Assembly (NCBI GenBank): GCA_025363025.1 | Contig: JANYEO010000234.1 | Coordinates: forward strand, 1 to 5,379 | Reading direction: 5' to 3' | From: Opitutia bacterium | GTDB taxonomy: Bacteria; Verrucomicrobiota; Verrucomicrobiia; Opitutales; JANYEO01 | Length of the DNA stretch: 5,379 bases | Part shown: positions 1-5,379 of the stretch, piece by piece | Position numbering within the stretch: position 1 is the first letter of the stretch | Layout of the letters: every line of letters begins with the position of its first letter | The notes under the pieces: generated by a model | The model's input: the letters and a program-made list of their open reading frames with translations, nothing else | What the model was told of the DNA's origin: nothing | Database searches by the model: none | Position numbers and translations under genes: made by a program

Positions 1-50
1 CTGTATGCGCAAGCGGTGGATGTGCCGGCTTTAATCCAATTCTTTAAAAC
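1..50. repeat. Left arm of a 50-base inverted repeat (probable fold-back junction)
   Basis: The reverse complement of 1-50 matches 144-193 at 49 of 50 positions; the only difference is position 42 (c) against 152 (a). The arm begins exactly at the window edge and contains the exonuclease stop codon (44-46). It repeats codons of the exonuclease in the opposite orientation, which is what a fold-back chimera at a contig end would give. Confidence 0.9.
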
Positions 51-973
51 AACTCCTGCTGCCTATTTTCCATTGAAACACTTTTTTCACTCACCACCCC
101 ATAGCGTTTTTCAACCATCGCCTGCGTTGCCCGCATCTCCATCGTTTTAAAAAATTGGATTAAAGCCGGCACATCCACCGCTTGCGCATACAGCTCCTTC
201 ACTTGAAGCTCAATATTCAAGCGCACAAGGCCCTGGTTACGCTTCAAATCCATGGCCAGCCCCTTCACTCTTTCTCGGAACCGCTCAGGCTTCAACTCCT
301 CCACATGCGCTAGCACCCCCTCCATATTGCCCCAAGCCTTAAGCCAATTAACCGCCGTTTTTGGCCCCACTCCCGGAATACCCGGGATGTTGTCAGAGGT
401 ATCCCCAATCAACGCCAAATAATCCACTATTTGGTCTGCCCTTACCCCGAACTTTGCCTCAACCCCAGGCCCATCCAGCATTTGCCACCCTATTTTAGGG
501 TTGGCCGTAGGTGGCGGCACCAGCTGCACCACCCCTGGATGGTCTAGTAACTGCGCAAAATCTTTATCCGCACTCACAATCGCCACCCGCTTGCCTTCCT
601 GGGCCAACTTTATCGCCGCCGCCCCTAGCAAATCATCCGCCTCCACCCCCTGTTCTTCCACCACCGCATGCCCCGCATAGGCGCAAAGCCGCTTAAGCTC
701 TGGCAGCTGCGCCCTCAACCCCTCCGGCATATCGGGGCGCTGCGCCTTATATTCAGGCAAAATCGCTAACCGTTCATCGGACCCTCCAATGTCAAAAAAA
801 ACCACCACATGGTCCGGCTTCTGCGTATCCAAGAGCCTCCATACCGTACGTATCCACCCATGAATCGCCTGCGTGGGGAAGCCATCCGCCCGCGTCAACT
901 CCGGCATCGCATGGAAGCTCCGATACGCCAAATTAAGCCCATCAATCAAAAGCCAATATTCAGGACACTGCAT
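44..973 (-). CDS. Stand-alone 5'-3' exonuclease (PolI N-terminal / FEN family)
   Basis: This 309-residue protein should be a cytoplasmic, metal-dependent 5'-3' exonuclease/flap endonuclease that removes RNA primers or 5' flaps. The acidic metal-site residues of the family are visible: D11 (LLIDG), D61 (FFD), E111/D113/D114 (GVEADD), D136/D138 (SADKD) and D191/D194 (GDTSDN). The arch residues Y75, K76 and R79 (YKAQRP) and the helix-three-turn-helix DNA-binding loop GIPGVGPKTA (198-207) are also present. There is no polymerase or 3'-5' exonuclease domain, and the length fits free-standing members such as Bacillus YpcP. All metal ligands appear kept, unlike some Xni-type proteins. The start at 973 has AGGG seven bases upstream and leads straight into the first motif. 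The C-terminus reads QQELF, a possible sliding-clamp-binding peptide. The gene begins 18 bases after the ankyrin gene, so co-transcription is likely. Its last codons run into the inverted repeat at the window edge. The family call is secure; the exact cellular role is inferred. Confidence 0.93.
   Translation of the reverse strand: MQCPEYWLLIDGLNLAYRSFHAMPELTRADGFPTQAIHGWIRTVWRLLDTQKPDHVVVFFDIGGSDERLAILPEYKAQRPDMPEGLRAQLPELKRLCAYAGHAVVEEQGVEADDLLGAAAIKLAQEGKRVAIVSADKDFAQLLDHPGVVQLVPPPTANPKIGWQMLDGPGVEAKFGVRADQIVDYLALIGDTSDNIPGIPGVGPKTAVNWLKAWGNMEGVLAHVEELKPERFRERVKGLAMDLKRNQGLVRLNIELQVKELYAQAVDVPALIQFFKTMEMRATQAMVEKRYGVVSEKSVSMENRQQELF
144..193. repeat. Right arm of the 50-base inverted repeat, inside the exonuclease gene
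   Basis: This arm lies in frame within the exonuclease gene and encodes about residues 261-276 (LYAQAVDVPALIQFFK), so it is the original copy. The left arm at 1-50 is its inverted duplicate, separated by a 93-base spacer (51-143) that encodes the rest of the exonuclease C-terminus. Confidence 0.9.
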
Positions 974-980
974 AAAATTA

Positions 981-984
981 CCCT
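981..984 (-). promoter_or_regulatory. Weak ribosome binding site of the exonuclease
   Basis: The minus strand reads TTAGGGTAATTTTATG ahead of the exonuclease. The AGGG core lies seven bases from the ATG and eight bases after the ankyrin gene's stop codon. It supports the 973 start and a shared transcript with the ankyrin gene. Confidence 0.5.
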
Positions 985-991
985 AACTTAT

Positions 992-3007
992 TTAAATAAT
1001 ATCTTCAGCGGCCGAAAAGATAGGTGCCTGCTCGCACACCTGCATACGCTTCACGGCTTCTATGCTTTCACCATACACTTCTGCTTTAAAAAACTCAGCC
1101 CGGCAGTTCTTGCCTGCACATTGAAGCTGCACAGGATGCGCTTTATCAACCATACCTATAAAGTTTTCAAATAGCAAAGCCTGGCGCTTCACTCCCTCCG
1201 GGTTTTGATTGCTAAAAATCATAAACATTTCAGGAGAAAAGCTCACCCCCACTTGATGCACATTATCGGTCACACTCAGTACAGTACCTAAACGAGACTT
1301 CGCCGCTGCCACTAGCCCACGTGGCAATTTTTCAGCATCCATAGAATTATTACTTACACTCTCAACTGCAAACGTAATCACTGGCATTTCACACCGCTCC
1401 AAAAGCGCCTTTTGTTCAGCCTTATCAAGCATCATCCAATAGAGTAAAGTCTTCGGCTCAAAGCTAACCGGCTCATATTGATCACTATCATCGTTTGTTT
1501 CTAATAAACCGGCCCGGCTCCATAAGCCCATAGATTTATAACCAGCTTCAATAGCGAGTATAGGCAACTGCTTCTCAGCTGCATAACTGAAAACTCCATT
1601 ATAAACTGGAGCAAGCATCCCCACTCCCCTCGCCCCGTGCGAAACCCCCTCTTCACACATAAGAAGAAGCATATCTCCCTGATTTGAGGCAACCATAAAA
1701 CCTGAAAATCGTTCTAAAAGGCCTGTGCCTTGCTTCAGCATCTCAGGTTCAACCACATAAAAATGAAGCCCAGGGTGCTCTTTTTGTAAACGCCGCATAT
1801 AAATCATGAGCACCGTGGCGCTATCCCATCTATTCCTCAACACACACACTGCTTTTTGCCCTTCAGGGATCAATGCAGCCAGCTCACTCACCCCGTTTCT
1901 AAACGCACGGCACAAGCTATATAAAGGATCTTCCGTCAACCCCATCCCCCAGTCAGACAATTTCACATCTGCAGCATTGAATAAAAGATCACTCGCATGC
2001 ATGGAGAGCATCCCCTCCGCGTCTATCAGCCCTTCCATCTGGGCCCACCGCTTACAAGCAGCCCAAGACATTTTAGGCATACACGGCCTTGGCCTCATTG
2101 TATGTAAAACCTCCGGAAGGCATAATTCATCCCAATCACAATAATGAATGGGCAAAGCCTTGAAACTTTCATCACGCACCCACGGGCTCAATCCCCTTTT
2201 TTCTAGTTCAGGGATAATATAAGCCAAAGCCCCTCTCGTAATGGCCATATGCAAAAGCGTCTCCCCTTGGTCACTCATACCCATCACACTAGCCCCTGCA
2301 GCCAATAGTTTATCAATAGCTACATCGTCCATCATATACATCGCTAAATGAATAGGCTGGTTACCAATTGCGTCACATCTGTCGACATCTGCTCCTTCAT
2401 TCAGTGCTTTATCAAAAGCCGCAGCATCCCCCTTTAATAAAGCAGCATGCAGGGGCAAAGTTGCAGCATCTAGTCCACCCGCATAATATTCAATCATACG
2501 CGCCGCCCCATCTACCAATGGCTTAAATGCATCAAGTTTAATCACTTCCCCGGGCTCACCTTTTATCGAAAGTGGCTGACGATGGAAAATCGCTATCAAA
2601 TAAGGCAAAGCCAGCCGACTATCAAATTCATTTAGTGTGTTAACGTCACTATCAGCATCCCTAAAATTAAGTTTAACCCCCTTATCCATAAACCACTCCA
2701 ACAAAGCAAGCAACTCAGCCCTTGCCGGCTTTTTCGCAGCCGCAGCCGCCCAAACTTCTATCGGGTACTGCTTATGCATAGTGCTACCTCTACCAATAGG
2801 CGCACATGCTATTCTATGCTCCACCTGATAATCATTCCAATCCTCTACCCGGCTATTCTCTAAAACTGACACTAGGCCATTTACAATTGAAGAGTATATA
2901 GACGCATCAATCCGTAAATGCTCAACCGCAAAAGTATTTAAGCCACTTAAACCCAGCAAAAAAGCAAGTAATACCTTCAGAAGGGAAATAACATTTTTTA
3001 ATTTCAT
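992..3007 (-). CDS. Exported ankyrin-repeat protein with unrecognised C-terminal region
   Basis: This 671-residue protein starts with a typical export signal: K2/K4, then a hydrophobic stretch at about 6-22 and a likely cleavage after NTFA (residue 27). It should therefore act in the periplasm or outside the cell. Ankyrin repeats are clear at about 183-212 (LPLHAALLKGD, NEGADVD), 213-246 (QPIHLA, LLAAGAS) and 247-280 (GETLLHMAITRG, EKRGLSP). A degenerate fourth repeat starts near 281 (ALPIHYCDWDE), and a weak earlier one lies at 83-116 (EVWAAAAAKK, DKGVKLNFRD). Ankyrin repeats usually bind proteins; the partner here is unknown. Residues from about 300 to 671 match no family I recognise. They look alpha/beta (for example 385-420) and contain nine cysteines, including C630, C635 and C658. 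No catalytic signature is evident. The start at 3007 is chosen because it opens the signal peptide, although no Shine-Dalgarno sequence precedes it. The gene is AT-richer than the secretin upstream. Co-transcription with the exonuclease downstream is likely. Confidence 0.87.
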   Translation of the reverse strand: MKLKNVISLLKVLLAFLLGLSGLNTFAVEHLRIDASIYSSIVNGLVSVLENSRVEDWNDYQVEHRIACAPIGRGSTMHKQYPIEVWAAAAAKKPARAELLALLEWFMDKGVKLNFRDADSDVNTLNEFDSRLALPYLIAIFHRQPLSIKGEPGEVIKLDAFKPLVDGAARMIEYYAGGLDAATLPLHAALLKGDAAAFDKALNEGADVDRCDAIGNQPIHLAMYMMDDVAIDKLLAAGASVMGMSDQGETLLHMAITRGALAYIIPELEKRGLSPWVRDESFKALPIHYCDWDELCLPEVLHTMRPRPCMPKMSWAACKRWAQMEGLIDAEGMLSMHASDLLFNAADVKLSDWGMGLTEDPLYSLCRAFRNGVSELAALIPEGQKAVCVLRNRWDSATVLMIYMRRLQKEHPGLHFYVVEPEMLKQGTGLLERFSGFMVASNQGDMLLLMCEEGVSHGARGVGMLAPVYNGVFSYAAEKQLPILAIEAGYKSMGLWSRAGLLETNDDSDQYEPVSFEPKTLLYWMMLDKAEQKALLERCEMPVITFAVESVSNNSMDAEKLPRGLVAAAKSRLGTVLSVTDNVHQVGVSFSPEMFMIFSNQNPEGVKRQALLFENFIGMVDKAHPVQLQCAGKNCRAEFFKAEVYGESIEAVKRMQVCEQAPIFSAAEDII

Positions 3008-3018
3008 AAGAATACAAG

Positions 3019-3046
3019 GGTCGGCTCAATAAAAGCAGCCTAGACC
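3019..3046 (-). promoter_or_regulatory. Stem-loop in the leader of the ankyrin gene
   Basis: On the minus strand GGTC, a TA bulge and GGCT are followed by a ten-base loop and then AGCC GACC. This makes an eight-pair stem with six G-C pairs. It ends 11 bases before the ankyrin ATG, where no Shine-Dalgarno sequence is seen. The following bases (CTTGTATTCTT) are T-rich but not a true T-run, so it is at best a weak terminator or attenuator between the secretin and the ankyrin gene. It could equally influence translation start, or be chance. Confidence 0.35.
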
Positions 3047-3056
3047 ATTCCTTCAA
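3028..3056 (-). promoter_or_regulatory. Possible weak sigma-70-type promoter for the ankyrin gene
   Basis: On the minus strand TTGAAG (3056-3051) and TTTATT (3033-3028) are separated by 17 bases. Each matches four of six positions of the sigma-70 consensus. Transcription would begin near 3021, giving a leader of about 13 bases. The -10 element lies in the loop of the stem-loop described separately, so both may not be functional. Primary sigma factors of this phylum are expected to use similar boxes, but the match is poor. Confidence 0.22.
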
Positions 3057-3072
3057 TGAAAAACGCTTAATA

Positions 3073-5091
3073 TTATCCCCCCCTCACTCCCCCCCCCACC
3101 CCTCCTACCGCCTGCATCCCCACTGGGGTCATCATCTCCGGCGCCCGCAAGGCCTGGTCTGCCTCCAATCGGCTCGGCATCCCCCCGGGGGAAATCACAT
3201 TGCCGGAGACGAGTATCAACAGGCTCTTCTTCTGCGTCGTCTCCCCCTTAGAGCGGAAGAGCTGCCCTAGCAGCGGTATATCTCCTAAAAACGGTACCTT
3301 ATCATTCACCGTCTTTTGCTCTTCACGGGCAAGCCCCCCCATAATCACCGTGGCCCCATTGGCAATCGTCACCTCCGTTCGTATCTGCCGTAGAGAGAAT
3401 ATAGGTTGGAAGAACCCCGACGGCACATCCACCGTCGTCCCTCCGGAAATCGCAATACTCCGCCCCCCATATTCAACAAACCCTTCAAACTCCGTTACGC
3501 GGGGCTCAAGCCTCAGGCTAATCCACTTGCCGTCTTCTTCTACCGTAGGGGTCACCTCCATCTGTACGCCTACCCGCCGTGTTACAAAATTCTGCGGGGT
3601 GCCCGCGGTAATGGTTACCCCCGCACTCCCCCCGCCGCCCAGGCTAGAGGCCATCCCAACGGCCGAGTCTATCTTCCCATAAGCCTCCGGGTAACGGAAT
3701 TCCCGGGCCACGACAATCTCTGCTGTCTTCCCGGATAACACCGTAAGCTTCGGCGCACTCATCAGGTCCGCCCCCGTCTGTTGCTCAAGCGCCCGTACCA
3801 CCATATCAATATTCCACCCTCCAAATACGCCGAGCACATTAGCTAAATTCGGCGCCATATTCCCCACATTAATATTTCCGGGAAAGGCCGGCATCAAATT
3901 CGGTATCGCCACCGCCGTCGCAGGGGGAGGCTGCAAAATACTCCCATCTCCTGTCGTAGGGGTCTGCCGCGTAAAGGCATCATTCATACTGCGTAGCGTC
4001 GTTTCCTTCCCCGTAGCATCCAGCGTTTGAGCAAAGCTTTTCCCATGGCTAAGGCGCCACTGAAAGCCCAGTTCCTCAAGCGCCCCCTGTTGCACCTCCA
4101 TAAATTTCGCTTCAATCTCTACCTGATAGGTCTTCTCATACCGTTCAAGCAAACGCCTCAAACGCTCCAATTGCCGCGGCGTATGGGTTACAAAGAGCTC
4201 ACTCCCATCAAAGGCCAGCGTACAACGCGGTATGTCAAAGGGGATGCCCGCCCGTTGAAAGAAGCCCCGCAGTGCCGCCTCCTCTTCAATCGTACTGGGC
4301 TGCACCATCCGGGTAGACTCAAGCGGCGTCCCAGGCCCCGTCTTCTCAAAACGGTTATCCATTCCCGTAAGCCGCACTACCGCCGCCCGGGAAAGAGGGA
4401 AGAAGGCCGTCTCAAGCGGCTCCCCCCCTGGCCCCTCTGCGGGCCGCAGCACCACCGCATCTCGGCTATACTCAAGCTGAAAGCCAGCAGCCGTCGCCAC
4501 ATGCTGCAAAGCCCGCTCCAGTGTTAACTCTCGCAAGGTCAAAGTAAGCTTAGGGTCCTTCCCTTCAATAACGGATACAATAAAACTCGCATTTACCCCT
4601 TCTGCCGCAGCCAACTCTCCCATATGCTCCACTACCCGGCTAAGCGGAGCCTCACTAAAACTCAATTTATCAATCTTAATACGCTTCAAGGCTTCCGGTA
4701 AATTCAACCCCCCGTGCTTTATAGACACATGCACTAGCTTCTCTTCCGGCCGAGGGCTCTGCCAGCCACGGCTCACCCCCTCAAGCATCTCCATCCGCAT
4801 TTTTTCGTGATCAAGCGCCCCCATCCGCTCAAAATGCTCCGCTACTTTTTTAAGCCCATATTTAGCTTCAGCATTATCAACCTCCAGCCCTTCAGCCTTG
4901 CGGAAGCCCTCTCTGGCCTGTGCAAACTCCCCCAATTGATAGGCCTGCCATGCCTCTTTAATGGCAGACTTAGCCGTAACCCCCTCTACCTCTACCCCAG
5001 CCTGCACCTGAGGAAGGCTCATTAAACTCAAACAACATATGCCCCTTATGAGACCACCGCATAATAGCTTATTAAAATTAAAACACTTCAT
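3073..5091 (-). CDS. Secretin, type IV pilus / type II secretion outer-membrane channel (Amuc_1098-like)
   Basis: This 672-residue protein should form the multimeric outer-membrane ring of a type IV pilus-like or type II secretion-like machine. Residues 1-31 are an export signal, with likely cleavage after VQA. A TPR-like helical pair follows at about 43-92 (AWQAYQLGEFAQAREGFRKA). An STN/N0-like domain lies at about 138-217 (KLSFSEAPLSRVVEHMGELA), and an N1-like domain at about 227-322 (RAGIPFDIP, ELFVTHTPRQLERLRRLLE). The secretin core runs from about 325 to 632, with QVEIEAKFMEV, the beta segment MEVTPTV (511-517), NGATVIMGGL and the signature VPFLGDIPLLGQLF (599-612). Residues 372-415 are a Pro/Asn-rich insertion, 484-491 is a Gly-rich loop, and the tail ends VGGVGGGVRGG. 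There is no PilQ-type AMIN domain. The domain order suits the verrucomicrobial Amuc_1098 family; GspD or PilQ are alternatives by name, not by fold. The upstream gene's stop overlaps this gene's ribosome binding site. Confidence 0.93.
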   Translation of the reverse strand: MKCFNFNKLLCGGLIRGICCLSLMSLPQVQAGVEVEGVTAKSAIKEAWQAYQLGEFAQAREGFRKAEGLEVDNAEAKYGLKKVAEHFERMGALDHEKMRMEMLEGVSRGWQSPRPEEKLVHVSIKHGGLNLPEALKRIKIDKLSFSEAPLSRVVEHMGELAAAEGVNASFIVSVIEGKDPKLTLTLRELTLERALQHVATAAGFQLEYSRDAVVLRPAEGPGGEPLETAFFPLSRAAVVRLTGMDNRFEKTGPGTPLESTRMVQPSTIEEEAALRGFFQRAGIPFDIPRCTLAFDGSELFVTHTPRQLERLRRLLERYEKTYQVEIEAKFMEVQQGALEELGFQWRLSHGKSFAQTLDATGKETTLRSMNDAFTRQTPTTGDGSILQPPPATAVAIPNLMPAFPGNINVGNMAPNLANVLGVFGGWNIDMVVRALEQQTGADLMSAPKLTVLSGKTAEIVVAREFRYPEAYGKIDSAVGMASSLGGGGSAGVTITAGTPQNFVTRRVGVQMEVTPTVEEDGKWISLRLEPRVTEFEGFVEYGGRSIAISGGTTVDVPSGFFQPIFSLRQIRTEVTIANGATVIMGGLAREEQKTVNDKVPFLGDIPLLGQLFRSKGETTQKKSLLILVSGNVISPGGMPSRLEADQALRAPEMMTPVGMQAVGGVGGGVRGG
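3077..3105 (-). repeat. G-tract cluster at the 3' end of the secretin gene (G-quadruplex-type)
   Basis: On the coding strand the last codons of the secretin contain G tracts of 2, 4, 9 and 7 bases separated by single bases or AGTGA. They encode the Gly-rich tail and run into the TAA stop. The four- and nine-base tracts plus the final seven-base tract satisfy the usual four-tract quadruplex pattern if the G9 run is split. The G9 and G7 homopolymers are also prone to slippage and to sequencing error, so the last few residues of the secretin are the least certain. Confidence 0.6.
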
Positions 5092-5096
5092 AATAT

Positions 5097-5102
5097 TCCC
5101 TT
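5097..5102 (-). promoter_or_regulatory. Ribosome binding site of the secretin, overlapping the upstream stop codon
   Basis: The minus strand reads TAAGGGAATATTATG from 5103. The TAA stop of the upstream gene supplies the first bases of an AAGGGA Shine-Dalgarno element, which sits five bases before the secretin ATG. This overlap supports the 5091 start and implies translational coupling between the two genes. Confidence 0.65.
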
Positions 5103-5379
5103 ACTCTTCTTTGTATTCAATCCGCACATAAGTACGCTCTTTTGTCAGTAAATCCGTTTTCTCCAAAATCACCACCTGGCACTCGTGGCTAGCTTCATGT
5201 AATCGCCAAATAGCAGGCCCTTGCTCTATACCAGGCCCCTCATGCTCAAGGTGCAAAAATTGGCCAGCACTATCCCGCAGCTTCACGCGCAAGGGCCCTA
5301 CATAAGTACACGTTTTTTGCGTCAACACCTGCAAGCCACCCTGGTTATCACTCAATATAATAGAGGGGTCATACTCGCC
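5101..5379 (-). CDS. C-terminal part of an unidentified protein upstream of the secretin (5' end outside the window)
   Basis: The reading frame is open to the right edge, so only the last 92 residues are visible. It begins GEYDPSIILSDNQGG and ends TYVRIEYKEE. A TTG at 5353-5355 could serve as a start, but eight upstream in-frame codons look coding and no ribosome binding site precedes it, so I treat the gene as cut by the window. The visible part is polar, has no membrane segment and shows alternating hydrophobic residues typical of beta strands (LRVKLRD, CQVVILE, TYVRIEY). No motif identifies it. It ends 9 bases before the secretin and is almost certainly in the same transcript, so a component of the same pilus or secretion complex is the natural guess. 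In Akkermansia-type loci the secretin gene neighbours the small envelope genes Amuc_1099 to Amuc_1102. An Amuc_1099-like identity is possible but is inferred from position and general appearance only. Confidence 0.75.
   Translation of the reverse strand, partial: GEYDPSIILSDNQGGLQVLTQKTCTYVGPLRVKLRDSAGQFLHLEHEGPGIEQGPAIWRLHEASHECQVVILEKTDLLTKERTYVRIEYKEE

Noticed and set aside
809..1174. Plus-strand frame of 121 codons bridging the exonuclease and ankyrin gene ends
   Set aside because: It overlaps both well-supported genes antisense, has no ribosome binding site of note and resembles no family.
1501..1692. Minus-strand frame of 63 codons inside the ankyrin gene
   Set aside because: It is a shifted frame of a long continuous gene and has no domain. 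There is no sign of a frameshift in the host gene.
44..3007. Nuclease next to an ankyrin protein as an anti-phage system
   Set aside because: The nuclease is a replication/repair-type flap exonuclease with intact housekeeping motifs, and the ankyrin protein carries an export signal, so they would act in different compartments. Nothing else defence-like is present.
3182..3191. CCCCCGGGGG palindrome as an operator
   Set aside because: It falls in secretin codons for Ser-Pro-Gly-Gly in a GC-rich region and has no partner site. Chance and codon use explain it.
3200..3682. Open frame of 160 codons on the plus strand inside the secretin gene
   Set aside because: It lies entirely antisense to a conserved secretin, its product is low-complexity (Pro, Ser, Arg) with no domain, and it reflects the lack of stops opposite a G-rich coding strand. 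The same applies to plus-strand frames at 3406-3738, 4027-4527 and 4807-5025.
5059..5061. Cys-11 in the secretin signal as a lipoprotein attachment site
   Set aside because: The preceding residues (NKLLC) lack a proper lipobox and the position is too close to the N-terminus. Ordinary cleavage after VQA is more convincing.
5353..5355. TTG as the true start of the upstream gene
   Set aside because: The frame stays open upstream to the edge with plausible coding residues (GEYDPSII), and no ribosome binding site precedes the TTG.

Overview
The window carries four protein-coding genes, all on the minus strand and tightly packed: the 3' part of an unidentified gene (5101-5379), a secretin of the outer-membrane pilus or secretion type (3073-5091), an exported ankyrin-repeat protein with an unrecognised C-terminal half (992-3007), and a stand-alone 5'-3' exonuclease of the DNA polymerase I N-terminal family (44-973). 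Transcription runs from high to low coordinates. I see no rRNA, tRNA, CRISPR array or mobile element. The only intergenic stretch longer than 20 bases is 3008-3072.

The host is most likely a Gram-negative bacterium of the Verrucomicrobiota, because the secretin resembles the Amuc_1098-type pilus secretin of that phylum. It has an export signal, an N-terminal TPR-like helical pair, one STN/N0-like domain, an N1-like domain with the verrucomicrobial 'AGIPF ... ELFVTHTP' pattern, and the secretin core ending in VPFLGDIPLLGQLF. This placement rests on family memory, not on a search. Coding strands are rich in G, and GC content varies visibly: the secretin is GC-richer and the ankyrin gene AT-richer.

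The upstream partial gene ends 9 bases before the secretin start, and its stop codon overlaps the secretin ribosome binding site, so the two are almost certainly co-transcribed. The upstream protein may be another component of the same envelope machine. After the secretin, a 65-base gap holds a stem-loop and a weak promoter-like pair, so the ankyrin gene could be read through from the secretin or begin its own unit. The exonuclease follows after 18 bases and is probably co-transcribed with the ankyrin gene, although its job (RNA-primer or flap removal in the cytoplasm) has no evident link to export.

The most striking structural signal is at the left edge. Bases 1-50 are a near-perfect inverted copy (49 of 50) of bases 144-193, which lie inside the exonuclease gene. 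The simplest reading is a fold-back chimera at a contig end rather than biology. The most interesting biological unknown is the roughly 370-residue C-terminal region of the exported ankyrin protein.
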